Source of the DNA: Bradyrhizobium sp. 141
GTDB taxonomy: Bacteria; Pseudomonadota; Alphaproteobacteria; Rhizobiales; Xanthobacteraceae
Direction of reading: 5' to 3'
Length of the DNA: 64,000 bases
Assembly: GCF_023074055.1 (NCBI RefSeq)
Contig: NZ_JADPKR010000016.1
Coordinates: 23,386 to 87,385, forward strand
Program-made: the position numbers and the translations under genes
The notes under the pieces: model-generated
The model's database searches: none
Seen by the model: the letters and a program-made list of their open reading frames with translations, nothing else
Told to the model about the DNA's origin: nothing
Part shown: positions 53,800 through 62,599 of the stretch, in pieces
Layout: each line of letters starts with the position of its first letter
Position numbering within the stretch: position 1 is the stretch's first letter

Positions 53800-54363
53800 T
53801 TACGAAAAATCCGTCCAGCTCAGATGGCGTGAATCGAGGTCGCCGACCGTCACCGTCTCGCGCATCTCGTGCGGCGTGTGAAAACTGCTGCGCAGGTAGA
53901 CCAGCGGTCTCGCCGCATCCGCATGCGACACGCCACGCACCTCGCCGACGAAGATCGAATGCGTTGTCGTCTCGAACTCCTGCGCCAGCACGCAGTCGAA
54001 CGCGGCGACCGCATCCGTCAGCACCGGGGCACCGGTCGCACCGCGCGTCCACTGGCCGAAAGCAAAGCGGTCGTCGCCATTGACGCCCTTCTGGCCGCTG
54101 AAGGTGAGCGCGAGCAGCGCGTGGTCCTCGTGCAGGAAATTGATCGCGAAGGCGCCTTCCTCGCGGATGCGCGCATGCGCGCTGGCGTTGCGGTTGACGC
54201 AGACGATCAGCGAGGGTGGATTGTCGGAAAGCGAGCAGGCCGACGTCACCGTCAGGCCGGTGCGCTTGCCGTGCTCGGCGCCCACAGTGACCAGCGCGAC
54301 GGCACCGGCGCATTGGCGCATCGCCTGCTTGAAATCCTTGGCGTCGAGAGGTTTGGCGTCCAC
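53800..54363 (-). CDS. flavin reductase (FMN-binding split-barrel)
   Basis: A 187-residue flavin reductase of the HpaC type that supplies reduced FMN to a monooxygenase partner. Family blocks: MRQCAGAVALVTVGAEHGKR, TGLTVTSACSLSDNPPSLIV, CVNRNASAHARIREEGAFAI and NFLHEDHALLALTFSGQK. The C-terminal part holds the usual HSIFVGEVRGV stretch. GTG 54363 is chosen because GGAG lies 7 bases before it; longer frames upstream are shadows. It follows the luciferase-like gene by 56 bases on the same strand, forming a two-component system. Confidence 0.88.
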   Translation of the reverse strand: MDAKPLDAKDFKQAMRQCAGAVALVTVGAEHGKRTGLTVTSACSLSDNPPSLIVCVNRNASAHARIREEGAFAINFLHEDHALLALTFSGQKGVNGDDRFAFGQWTRGATGAPVLTDAVAAFDCVLAQEFETTTHSIFVGEVRGVSHADAARPLVYLRSSFHTPHEMRETVTVGDLDSRHLSWTDFS

Positions 54364-54419
54364 GGAAATCTCCGAAAATCGCTGCGGGTGCGGCACGATC
54401 GCGCCGCACCCGCATCGGG

Positions 54420-55517
54420 TCAAGCCGCCTTCTTCGCGGAGCCGAGATGCGCAAGGCGCGGCATCACCTCGTTCTTCAGCAGCGAGAGCGAGTGATGCCA
54501 GGCTTCGGCCTTGTGCTTGTAGTCGAAGCCGAACACCAAGAGCACGCCGAAGCCGCCGACCTCGTCGTAGATCTTCTCGATCTTCTCGGCGACGGTCGCA
54601 GGCGAGCCGACGATCCAGTTCCGCTTGGCGCAATATTCGACGGTGACGTCGCTGTCCGGCACGTCGGGCGCGTGCTTCAGATAGTCCTTGAAGCCGAAAT
54701 GGCCGAGCAGCGGCAGGAAGTACTCACCCATCATCCGGCCCATCATGTCGCCGGTCGAGAGCCTCCATGCCTCTTCGTCCGTGTCGGCGACGAACACCTC
54801 GCGCACGAGACGCCAGTCCGCGCGGTTCGGCTTGCGCCCGGTCTTGGCGGCGCCGATCTCGACCGAATCCCAGTGGCTGCCGACATAGGCCGGGTTGAGG
54901 TTGAGGCTCATCGGGATGAAGCCGCGCTCGCCCGCGAGCTTCAGCGTGTCGGAGTTCTTCGACAATCCGGCAACGCCGATCGGCGGATGCGGCGCCTGCA
55001 GCGGCTTGATGTGGGGCTTGAGGAAGTCGAACATCGTGTCCGGCTTGGTCACCGTCCAGAACTTGCCCTTGTAGGTGAAGGGTGCGGGATCAGACCAGAG
55101 CTTCAGGATGATCTCCAGCGCCTCGCGGGTCATGTCGCGGTTCTGTCCGCTCATGCCGTCGACGTTGAACATCGCCCAATCGCTCGGCAGCCCAGATGCG
55201 GCGACGCCGAAATTGAGTCGGCCCTCGGAGAGATGGTCGAGCATCGCGACACGGTTGGCGAGCTCGGCCGGGTGGTGATAGGGCAAGAGGAAGCCGCCCG
55301 GCCCGATGCGAAGCTTCTTGGTCTGCATCAGCGCCTGCGCGATCAACAGGTCCGGCGTGGGGTTGGGTTCCCAGGGCGCGGTGTGGTGCTCGCCGACCCA
55401 GGCCTCCTGATAGCCGAGCTCGTCGAGCCAGCGCATGACCTGCAGGTCCCAGTCGTTCCCTTCCTTCAGGCCGCACTCCGGCGGATGCGAAGGCATCGTG
55501 AAATAGCCGATCTCCAT
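54420..55517 (-). CDS. luciferase-like FMN-dependent monooxygenase
   Basis: A 365-residue TIM-barrel monooxygenase of the bacterial luciferase superfamily. It has YQEAWVGEHHTAPWEPNPTP, the LRIGPGGFLLPYHHPAELAN strand, and NFGVAASGLPSDWAMFNVDG. Such enzymes use FMNH2 and oxygen to insert oxygen into alkanes, sulfonates or related substrates; the substrate is open. ATG 55517 is preferred over 55529 because GAGG precedes it. A -24/-12 promoter lies 66 bases upstream and the flavin reductase gene follows. Confidence 0.87.
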   Translation of the reverse strand: MEIGYFTMPSHPPECGLKEGNDWDLQVMRWLDELGYQEAWVGEHHTAPWEPNPTPDLLIAQALMQTKKLRIGPGGFLLPYHHPAELANRVAMLDHLSEGRLNFGVAASGLPSDWAMFNVDGMSGQNRDMTREALEIILKLWSDPAPFTYKGKFWTVTKPDTMFDFLKPHIKPLQAPHPPIGVAGLSKNSDTLKLAGERGFIPMSLNLNPAYVGSHWDSVEIGAAKTGRKPNRADWRLVREVFVADTDEEAWRLSTGDMMGRMMGEYFLPLLGHFGFKDYLKHAPDVPDSDVTVEYCAKRNWIVGSPATVAEKIEKIYDEVGGFGVLLVFGFDYKHKAEAWHHSLSLLKNEVMPRLAHLGSAKKAA

Positions 55518-55582
55518 GGGTTTCCTCATCTGGTGTTGACGCGTCTTGTCGCGCGTTGACGGATGTGAAGTGCCGATCCATG

Positions 55583-55599
55583 AGCAAGCGGTGTGCCAG
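55583..55599 (-). promoter_or_regulatory. sigma-54 (RpoN) -24/-12 promoter
   Basis: On the minus strand the sequence is CTGGCACACCGCTTGCT, with GG at 55597-55596 and GC at 55585-55584, ten bases apart, matching TGGCACr-N4-TTGC. The expected start site is near 55572, giving a leader of about 55 bases to the monooxygenase ATG. Confidence 0.75.
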
Positions 55600-55681
55600 C
55601 GCGGGCAGCATCTCGGGCCCGCGAGAAAAGGCTGGTTTGCGGCGGCAATAGCCGATATCTCGGGGCAGATTTGCTAAGCGT

Positions 55682-55737
55682 CGTCTCATTGTCGCGAGAC
55701 GGTGTCTTGGCGTTGAGACGAGGATACGCGTTGAGAT
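55682..55737. promoter_or_regulatory. candidate upstream activator sites (GAGAC half-sites)
   Basis: CGTCTC-N8-GAGACG at 55682-55701 is an inverted repeat; GTCTTGGCGTTGAGAC follows at 55704-55719, 20 bases centre to centre, and GCGTTGAGA repeats at 55710 and 55728. They lie about 100-140 bases upstream of the sigma-54 promoter, where enhancer-binding activators bind, and touch the dgoK start. Confidence 0.5.
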
Positions 55738-56650
55738 GACCGAACCCGCTTATGTCGCGGTGGACTGGGGCACCAGCAGTTTTCGCCTGTGGTTGGTCGA
55801 TCTTGCCGGCCAGATGCTGGCCGAACGACGCAGCGACGAGGGTATGCTGGCGGCGGCGAAGACCGGCTTTCCCGCCGTGCTGCAAGCGCATCTTGCGGCG
55901 GTCGAAGCGCCGGATCATCTACCGGTTCTCGTCTGCGGCATGGCCGGTGCGAAGACCGGCTGGGTCGAAGCCGGCTATGTCGACACGCCGGCGCCGCTCT
56001 CGGCGGTCCTGAAACAGGCCGTGCGCGTCCCCGGGCAGGCGCGCGACATCCGGATCCTGCCGGGCATCGCGCAGCGCGACGCAACCGCGCCGGACGTCAT
56101 GCGCGGCGAGGAAACGCAGCTGCTCGGCGCGCTCGGCCTCGATGCCGCCGGCGATGCGCTGGTCTGCATGCCCGGCACGCATTCGAAATGGGTGCGCGTC
56201 AAGGGCGGCATTGTCGAACGCTTCTCCACCTTCATGACCGGCGAGCTCTTCAGCGTGGTCTCGCGCGAGACCATCCTGTCGTTCGCGGTCGCGGGCGCCG
56301 ACGAGGCCGAGGATGTCGCGAGCTTCAAGGCGGCGGTCAAGGCCGCGTACGCGAAGCCGGCCTTCGCCGCCAATCTGTTGTTCGGTGCGCGGTCGCGCCA
56401 GCTGTTGTTCGGCGGCACGCCGGCCGCGGCGCGCGAGACGCTGTCGGGCACGTTGATCGGTGTCGAACTGGCGGCCGGGCTCTCCGGCACCGTGCCGCAA
56501 GCGGGCGTCGTGTTGCTTGCCTCGGGGCGGCTCGCGATGCTGTACCGGCTGGCGTTCGAAGCGCTGTCGGTCAACGCGAAGCCGGTCGATGCGGATGAAG
56601 CCGTCCGCCGCGGCCTGTCGATGGCGGCTGCGGCGATCTGGACGAAATAG
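55736..56650 (+). CDS. dgoK: 2-dehydro-3-deoxygalactonokinase
   Basis: A 304-residue sugar-acid kinase that phosphorylates 2-dehydro-3-deoxy-D-galactonate in the DeLey-Doudoroff galactose route. AVDWGTSSFRLWLVD at the start, CGMAGAKTGWVEAGY, and PGTHSKWVRVKGGIVERFST are family motifs. ATG 55736 follows GAGGA at about eleven bases. The aldolase gene follows 13 bases after its stop, and no galactonate dehydratase gene is next to it. Confidence 0.9.
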   Translation: MTEPAYVAVDWGTSSFRLWLVDLAGQMLAERRSDEGMLAAAKTGFPAVLQAHLAAVEAPDHLPVLVCGMAGAKTGWVEAGYVDTPAPLSAVLKQAVRVPGQARDIRILPGIAQRDATAPDVMRGEETQLLGALGLDAAGDALVCMPGTHSKWVRVKGGIVERFSTFMTGELFSVVSRETILSFAVAGADEAEDVASFKAAVKAAYAKPAFAANLLFGARSRQLLFGGTPAAARETLSGTLIGVELAAGLSGTVPQAGVVLLASGRLAMLYRLAFEALSVNAKPVDADEAVRRGLSMAAAAIWTK

Positions 56651-56663
56651 AAGGATCTTTGAG

Positions 56664-57296
56664 ATGACCGTTCCCTTTCCGCCGATGAAGCGGCCGCTGG
56701 TCGCGATCCTGCGCGGCATCAAGCCCGAGGAGACCGAGGCCATCGTCGGCGTGCTGATCGAAGCCGGTATGACCGTGATCGAGATCCCCCTGAACTCGCC
56801 CGATCCATTCCGCTCCATCGCAATGGCGGTGAAGCAGGCGCCTTCAGGCGTGCTGATCGGCGCCGGCACGGTGCTGACCACCGCGGATGTCGATCGCCTC
56901 AATGACGTCGGCGGCAAGCTGATGGTCTCGCCGAACGTGGATACGCAGGTGCTCGTGCGTGCCCATCAGTACGCCATGGTCACGCTGCCCGGCGTGTTTT
57001 CGCCGACCGAGGCGCTGCTTGCCGCGCGCTCCGGCGCATCGGGACTGAAGTTCTTTCCCGCGAGCGTGCTCGGCGCCGCCGGCATTGCCGCGATCAAGGC
57101 GGTGCTGCCATCAGGCGTGATGATCGCCGCTGTCGGCGGCGTCTCCGACCAGAACTTTGCCGAGTACATCAAGGGCGGCGTGACCGCCTTCGGGCTCGGC
57201 TCAAGCCTCTACAAGCCCGGCATGACGGCAAGTGATGTGGCCGCTCGCGCAAAGTTGACGATCGCGGCTTATGATCGGGCGATTGCGAAAGACTGA
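56664..57296 (+). CDS. dgoA: 2-dehydro-3-deoxy-6-phosphogalactonate aldolase
   Basis: A 210-residue class I aldolase (KDPG/KDPGal family) that splits the phosphorylated sugar acid into pyruvate and glyceraldehyde 3-phosphate. LVAILRGIKPEETEAIVGVL, VIEIPLNSPDPFRSI, GAGTVLTTADVDRLNDVGGK, and SGLKFFPASVLGAAGIAAIK with the Schiff-base lysine are present. AAGGATC precedes the ATG. It completes the kinase-aldolase pair with the gene at 55736. Confidence 0.9.
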   Translation: MTVPFPPMKRPLVAILRGIKPEETEAIVGVLIEAGMTVIEIPLNSPDPFRSIAMAVKQAPSGVLIGAGTVLTTADVDRLNDVGGKLMVSPNVDTQVLVRAHQYAMVTLPGVFSPTEALLAARSGASGLKFFPASVLGAAGIAAIKAVLPSGVMIAAVGGVSDQNFAEYIKGGVTAFGLGSSLYKPGMTASDVAARAKLTIAAYDRAIAKD

Positions 57297-57376
57297 GCCG
57301 GCAATAAACAAGCCGTGATGCCGTCACGGTCGCGCGTTATCCTATCTTGCTGCAGCAGCGAGATCAGGAGACCGAC

Positions 57377-59113
57377 ATGGCGATCAACAACGTGGCCGAT
57401 CTGTTCGTGGCAACGCTCGAACAGGCCGGCGTCAAGCGCATCTATGGCATCGTCGGCGACAGCCTGAACGCGCTGACCGAGGCGCTGCGCCGCCGCGGCA
57501 CGATCGAATGGATCCATGTCCGCCACGAGGAGGTCGCCGCGTTCGCCGCCGCCGGCGAAGCGGAGATGACCGGGAGCCTTGCGGTGTGCGCGGGCTCCTG
57601 CGGCCCCGGCAATCTGCATCTGATCAACGGGCTGTTCGACGCGCATCGCAGCCGCGTTCCCGTGCTGGCGATCGCCGCGCAGATCCCTACGGCCGAGATC
57701 GGCGGCGGATATTTCCAGGAGACGCATCCGCAAAACCTGTTCCGCGAATGCAGCCATTATTGCGAGCTGGTCTCCGACCCGAGCCAGCTTCCCTTCGTGC
57801 TGGAGAACGCCATTCGCGCAGCAGTGGGCCTGCGCGGCGTCGCCGTCGTCGCCATGCCCGGCGACGTCGCGTTCCGCAGTCCCCCAAAGCGCGCGCTGTC
57901 GACGACGCGCGGCCTCAACGTGCCGGCGCCGAAAATTGTGCCGCAGGCGGATGAGCTGCAGGCGCTCGCCGACCTCCTCAACGGTGCCGAGCGCATCACG
58001 CTGTTCTGCGGCCGCGGCTGCGCCGGCGCGCACGCCCCCTTGATGCAGCTCGCGGAAGCGCTGAAGAGCCCGATCGTGCATGCCCTCGGCGGCAAGGAGC
58101 ATGTCGAATACGATAACCCTTACGACGTCGGCATGACCGGCTTCATCGGCTTCTCTTCGGGCTACGCGGCCATGCACGCCTGCGACGCGCTGGTGATGCT
58201 CGGCACCGACTTTCCCTACAAGCAGTTCTTCCCGACCGACTGCCAGATCGCGCAGATCGACATCCGCCCGGAAAATCTCGGGCGGCGCTGCAAGATCGAT
58301 CTCGGCCTCGTCGGCGACGTCAAGCTCACCATCGAAGCTCTGCTGCCGTTGCTCAAGGCCAAGACGCAGCGCAAGCATCTCGACGATGCGGTCGCGCATT
58401 ACAAGAAGGCGCGCGAAGGGCTCGATTCGCTCGCCAAGGGTACGCCGGGAAGCAAGCCGATCCACCCGCAATATCTCGCAAAAGTCCTCAGCGACCACGC
58501 GGCGGACGATGCCGTGTTCACCGCCGATGTCGGCACGCCGACGGTGTGGGCCGCGCGCTATCTCGACATGAACGGCCGCCGCCGGCTGATCGGCTCCTTC
58601 GTGCACGGCTCGATGGCCAACGCGATGCCGCAGGCGATCGGCGCGCAGGCCGCCCAGCCCGGCCGGCAAGTGATCTCGCTCTCGGGCGACGGCGGCTTCA
58701 CGATGCTGATGGGCGATCTGATCACGCTGACGCAGATGAAGCTGCCGGTGAAGGTCGTCGTCTTCAACAACGGCGTGCTCGGCTTCGTCGCGCTGGAGAT
58801 GAAGGCGGCCGGCTTCGTCGACACCAATGTCGACCTGGAGAATCCCGATTTCGCGGCGATGGCGCGCGCGATGGGCATCTTTGCCAAACGCGTCGAGGAT
58901 CCCGGCGAGCTTCCGGGTGCGGTGAAGGAGATGCTCGCGCATAACGGGCCAGCGCTGCTCGACGTCGTCACCGCCAAGCAGGAACTGTCGATGCCGCCGA
59001 CCATCACCACCGAGCAAATCAAGGGCTTCAGCCTCTGGGTGCTGCGCGCGGTGATGAACGGCCGCGGCGACGAGGTCTTGGATCTCGCGAAGACGAACCT
59101 CTTGCCGCGCTAA
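57377..59113 (+). CDS. thiamine-diphosphate-dependent pyruvate dehydrogenase (PoxB-like)
   Basis: A 578-residue ThDP enzyme of the pyruvate oxidase/PoxB group. [17 protein letters not shown] and the catalytic glutamate in [16 protein letters not shown] open the pyrimidine-binding domain; [20 protein letters not shown] and [12 protein letters not shown] are the magnesium/ThDP motif. PoxB converts pyruvate to acetate and passes electrons to quinone, with a C-terminal membrane-binding helix. CAGGAG precedes the ATG. It follows the aldolase gene, which makes pyruvate, by about 80 bases. Acetolactate synthase-type relatives cannot be wholly excluded. Confidence 0.85.
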   Translation: MAINNVADLFVATLEQAGVKRIYGIVGDSLNALTEALRRRGTIEWIHVRHEEVAAFAAAGEAEMTGSLAVCAGSCGPGNLHLINGLFDAHRSRVPVLAIAAQIPTAEIGGGYFQETHPQNLFRECSHYCELVSDPSQLPFVLENAIRAAVGLRGVAVVAMPGDVAFRSPPKRALSTTRGLNVPAPKIVPQADELQALADLLNGAERITLFCGRGCAGAHAPLMQLAEALKSPIVHALGGKEHVEYDNPYDVGMTGFIGFSSGYAAMHACDALVMLGTDFPYKQFFPTDCQIAQIDIRPENLGRRCKIDLGLVGDVKLTIEALLPLLKAKTQRKHLDDAVAHYKKAREGLDSLAKGTPGSKPIHPQYLAKVLSDHAADDAVFTADVGTPTVWAARYLDMNGRRRLIGSFVHGSMANAMPQAIGAQAAQPGRQVISLSGDGGFTMLMGDLITLTQMKLPVKVVVFNNGVLGFVALEMKAAGFVDTNVDLENPDFAAMARAMGIFAKRVEDPGELPGAVKEMLAHNGPALLDVVTAKQELSMPPTITTEQIKGFSLWVLRAVMNGRGDEVLDLAKTNLLPR

Positions 59114-59161
59114 AGCGTGATGAGATGAGGCTTAATCGCTGCAACGACGCAGGTGCGCTCC

Positions 59162-59181
59162 CTCTCCCGCACGTGGGAGAG
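59162..59181. repeat. short hairpin (CTCTCCC/GGGAGAG)
   Basis: CTCTCCC-GCACGT-GGGAGAG lies between the convergent poxB-like and hypothetical genes, and matches the hairpin core of the repeat cluster at 2076-2495. It may act as a terminator although it lacks a clear T tract. Confidence 0.6.
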
Positions 59182-59204
59182 ATGAAAGAGCCCTTCGTGC
59201 GCGG

Positions 59205-59570
59205 CTAACCCCGCTTCACCGAGGGCGCAGGCAGCCGCTCGTCGCGGCGCTGGAAGCGTTGCCAGCGCAGCACGGTGCCGATCAGCAGGGCCGGCAGGAA
59301 GCCGAGCACGATCAGGAAAAGCGGCAGCTGCGTCGGTGAGACGAAGGCGATGGCGATGTCCGAGATCAGCCAGAGCGCTGCGAACATCACTGCAAAGTCG
59401 GTTCGCGGGCAGCGCAAATAGTAGAACACGGCAGTGATGACGATCGCGGGGCCGATCGCAACGCCGATCATGATCGCGGTCAGCTCCTTCGGCGTCAGCG
59501 CGTCGAGCATCATCGAGGCCAGCAGCCAGAGTGCGGCGAACATGGCGACGATGTCGAGCGGATGCCGCAA
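59205..59570 (-). CDS. four-span membrane protein with internal duplication
   Basis: A 121-residue protein with four membrane helices arranged as two similar pairs: IVAMFAALWLLASMML then LTPKELTAIMIGVAI, and FAVMFAALWLISDIAIAF then VSPTQLPLFLIVLGFL. The shared MFAALWL motif points to duplication of a two-helix unit. The TTG start at 59570 is supported by GAGAGG eight bases before it. Function unknown. It converges on the poxB-like gene. Confidence 0.72.
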   Translation of the reverse strand: MRHPLDIVAMFAALWLLASMMLDALTPKELTAIMIGVAIGPAIVITAVFYYLRCPRTDFAVMFAALWLISDIAIAFVSPTQLPLFLIVLGFLPALLIGTVLRWQRFQRRDERLPAPSVKRG

Positions 59571-59637
59571 TCCAATACCTCTCGCAGTGACGCGCTATCG
59601 TTGTGGCCGGAACTGCGGCCGTCAAGTCAAAAGGCGC

Positions 59638-60546
59638 TTATTCCTCGTCACTTCCCGGCGTCGGGCGCAGCATGAAATGACCGAAAGCCGTGGCGATCGG
59701 CTTCTCCGCATCGTCCTGCCAGGCGCGCGCCTCGAAGGCGACGATGCGCCGTCCCTGCTTCACGATCGAGACATCGGCGAACGTGTCGAGGGCGCGGCCG
59801 GAACGCAAATAATTGACGGTGAGGCCGATCGGCTTGGGCGGCGCGGCGATGCCGAGCTCGCGCGCCACGCCGACGATCGCGGTGGTCTCGAGGAAGGCCC
59901 CGGTCATGCCGCCATGGATTGCGGGCAGGATCGGGTTGCCGATGATCACAGGCGAAAACGGCATCGTCAGCGTGCCGTCATCGTTGGCGCGGATGCCGAG
60001 GCAGCGCGCAAACGGGCTGCTCGCGAACGGCCCGTCCGGATCCTCCGGCGCCTCCAGCGTCGGGATGCTCAGTGCACCCATCCTGCGGTCCGCGAGCATG
60101 TTGGTGCGGTTGGCGCCGATCATGAAGCAGGCGGTCGCGGTCGCCACCGGATCGTCCTCGGACTCCTGATAGGCGGTGGAGCGCACGAAGGCGATTGAGC
60201 GTGTGGTACGGTAGCAGACCGAATGCGCCTTGATGTCGAGGCCCGGGGTCGCCGGCTTCTGGTAGTCGATGCGCAGATCGAGCGTCGCGATCGCGCGCGT
60301 GCCGTCGAGCGCGAGCTGCACCGCCATGCCGCAGCTCTCGTCCAGCATGGCGGTGACGACGCCGCCGTGCAGCACGCCGGTCTCGGTGTCGCCGACGAAG
60401 ACGGGCCGGTAGGGCAGGCTCGACCATGCCTCACCCGGCGCGAAACGGTCGAGCTGGAGCCCGCTGATATGGCCGTAATCGGAGCGGCGGCCCTTGATCG
60501 CCTCGGCGAGTTCCTCGAAGGGAAGCATGGTCGGAATGGTGCTCAT
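59638..60546 (-). CDS. double hot-dog thioesterase-like protein
   Basis: A 302-residue protein made of two PaaI-like hot-dog domains: domain one (about 20-150) with VLHGGVVTAMLDESCGMAVQ, domain two (about 170-300) with PAIHGGMTGAFLETTAIVGV. HGG-type motifs are the signature of PaaI thioesterases. The pair together should make the active dimer within one chain. It probably hydrolyses an acyl-CoA, but the substrate is unknown. Confidence 0.85.
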   Translation of the reverse strand: MSTIPTMLPFEELAEAIKGRRSDYGHISGLQLDRFAPGEAWSSLPYRPVFVGDTETGVLHGGVVTAMLDESCGMAVQLALDGTRAIATLDLRIDYQKPATPGLDIKAHSVCYRTTRSIAFVRSTAYQESEDDPVATATACFMIGANRTNMLADRRMGALSIPTLEAPEDPDGPFASSPFARCLGIRANDDGTLTMPFSPVIIGNPILPAIHGGMTGAFLETTAIVGVARELGIAAPPKPIGLTVNYLRSGRALDTFADVSIVKQGRRIVAFEARAWQDDAEKPIATAFGHFMLRPTPGSDEE

Positions 60547-60663
60547 GATGACGTTCTAGACCAGTGTCGGGCGCTGCGCAAAATCCCCGAAGGGGCCTCG
60601 ACAGAGCGGGCCAAAGCACCGATGGTGGGCGCTTCGTTCGTCGTTTAGCTGCAAGGAGCGCCC

Positions 60664-60981
60664 ATGGCCGACCCCGAAACGCCCACCGCCAATCAGGGGC
60701 CCGTCACCATTTCGAGCTCCAGCTCGGAGCGGGCGCCGATCATCTATTTCGACGGCGCGTCCTGCTTCGGCCATCACAACGGCGCGATCCAGATCGAACT
60801 CGCCGCGAACCTCTTGATGCCGATCGGCGCCGCCGTCAGGGTCGACGTGATCCAGACCGCGCACTTACGTTGCAGCGTGGCCGCAGCGCTGGCACTGCGC
60901 GAAGCGCTCGACAAGGCTCTGGCGATGTTCAAGCAGGGGCAGCAACAGCCGAACGAGGAGATTCCGGCGGTGAAGAACTGA
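60664..60981 (+). CDS. hypothetical protein
   Basis: A 105-residue protein: an N-terminal low-complexity stretch (ISSSSSE), strands around APIIYFDGASCFGHHNGAIQ and IELAANLLMPIGAAVRVDVI, and a C-terminal helix LRCSVAAALALREALDKALA. The pattern resembles other small Bradyrhizobium proteins of unknown function. AAGGAG precedes the ATG. It converges on the amidase gene. Confidence 0.72.
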   Translation: MADPETPTANQGPVTISSSSSERAPIIYFDGASCFGHHNGAIQIELAANLLMPIGAAVRVDVIQTAHLRCSVAAALALREALDKALAMFKQGQQQPNEEIPAVKN

Positions 60982-61022
60982 GGCTGATTGTGCGATCGCA
61001 TGTCACTGCGATCGCTAGCTTC

Positions 61023-62492
61023 TCAGCCCACATGCACCTTCGGCTTCCGGCCGCCGTTCCACTTGCCGTCGAGCGCGCGCTCGATCTGGGCGGCGAGCTG
61101 CAGCAGGAGGCCGTCATTGGCCTGCTTGGCGATGGCCTGGATGCCGAGTGGCAGGCCGTGCTCCTGGGTCGCCATCGGCATCGAGATCGCGGGCATGCCG
61201 CACAGGTTGGCGAGCGGCGTGAAGGCGAAGAAGCGCCAGAGATTACCGAACCAGTCCAGCACGTCGGGATTGTCGGAGATGGTGAGATATTCCCTGGTGC
61301 CGACCTTCGGCGTCGGCAGCGCGGTGATCGGCGTCAGGATCACGTCCCACTGCTCGAAGAAGGCGCCGAAGCCGCGTGACGTCGTATTGAACACGCCCTG
61401 CATCTTCGCCCGCTCGGCAAAGGTGGTGTGGCGGCCGGCTTCCCAGATCCGGATGTTCATGGGCTCGATCAGGTCTTCCGGCGGCTTGTCCAGTCCGCGC
61501 GCGGCGAGCATGTTGGAGATCACCACCGCGAAGTTCGAGATGTAGCAGGTGGTCTGCGCGGCGAAGGCGGCGCGGAAATCGAGCTCGGGCAGGGCGTAGT
61601 CGACGTGATGGCCGAGGCCTTCGAGGAAGCGGCCGGTCTTTTCCAGCTCGGCTGCGAGCTGCGGCGTTGCCGTGTAATCGCCCCATGTGTGCGACAGCGC
61701 GATGCGCAGCTTTGACGGATCGCGCTTGATCATCTCGGAATAAGGCTGCGCCGTGGTCCAGAACGGCATGAACTCACCGGGCGCGGGTCCCCTCGCATGA
61801 TCGACGAACGCTGCGGTGTCGCGCACCGAGCGCGACTGGCAGCCCTGGATCGAGACGAGGCCGGTGAGGTCGGACATGTGCGGTGCCAGCGAGAACACGC
61901 CGCGCGAGACCTTCAGTCCGATATTGCCGTTGACGCCGGCGGGAATGCGGATCGAGCCGCCGCCGTCGGTCGCATGCGCGATCGGCACCACGCCGGCGGC
62001 GACCATCGCAGCGCTGCCCGCGGACGAGCCGCAGGTGGTGTAGTCGGTATTCCAGGGATTGCGGGTGACGTAGACGGCGGGATTGTCGGCCGAAGAGCAC
62101 ACGCCGAATTCCGGCGTCGTGGTGCGCCCGATCAGGTTGAGCCCGGCCTGGCGGAATTTGCCGGTCAGGAACGTGTCGGCACTGGGGCGATTGCCGCGCA
62201 TCAACAGCGAGCCCATTTCCTGCAGCCGGCCCTTCATGGTCGGCCCCAAATCCTTCATCAGGAAGGGCAGGCCGGCGAAGGGGCCTGCGAGATTGGCGCC
62301 GTCCTTGGCGGGATCGGCGATCACGTCCTCGAACAGCTCGACCACGCCGGACAGCGCCGGATTGACCTTGGCGACACCCGCGGCAGCCTGGCGCGCCAGC
62401 TCCTTCGCCGTCAGTTCGCCCTTGCGGACGCGCCCCGCCAGCGCGACGCCGTCGTGCTGCGCCCATTCCGTCCAGCTCATCGGCAAAGTCAT
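61023..62492 (-). CDS. amidase signature family enzyme
   Basis: A 489-residue amidase of the Ser-cisSer-Lys type. The lysine lies in GLPFLMKDLGPTMKG, the cis-serine in GGGSIRIPAGVNGNIGLK, and the nucleophile serine in TTCGSSAGSAAMVAA. C-terminal parts such as TPLANLCGMPAISMPMA and GLPLGIQAIAKQANDGLLLQ are typical. The substrate is open; its neighbour upstream on the same strand is a cyanuric acid amidohydrolase gene, and in the cyanurate pathway AtzE is a member of this family. ATG 62492 is chosen over the open frame to 62534. Confidence 0.88.
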   Translation of the reverse strand: MTLPMSWTEWAQHDGVALAGRVRKGELTAKELARQAAAGVAKVNPALSGVVELFEDVIADPAKDGANLAGPFAGLPFLMKDLGPTMKGRLQEMGSLLMRGNRPSADTFLTGKFRQAGLNLIGRTTTPEFGVCSSADNPAVYVTRNPWNTDYTTCGSSAGSAAMVAAGVVPIAHATDGGGSIRIPAGVNGNIGLKVSRGVFSLAPHMSDLTGLVSIQGCQSRSVRDTAAFVDHARGPAPGEFMPFWTTAQPYSEMIKRDPSKLRIALSHTWGDYTATPQLAAELEKTGRFLEGLGHHVDYALPELDFRAAFAAQTTCYISNFAVVISNMLAARGLDKPPEDLIEPMNIRIWEAGRHTTFAERAKMQGVFNTTSRGFGAFFEQWDVILTPITALPTPKVGTREYLTISDNPDVLDWFGNLWRFFAFTPLANLCGMPAISMPMATQEHGLPLGIQAIAKQANDGLLLQLAAQIERALDGKWNGGRKPKVHVG

Positions 62493-62599
62493 GACGTCCA
62501 AATCCCCTTGAATAGCGGGCCACCTTTTTCGCAAGGGGCCGCCTTAATCAACCGAGGCGGCGCGAGGGGCAGGGTTGCGCGGGGCGGAGGGGTGGCCGC

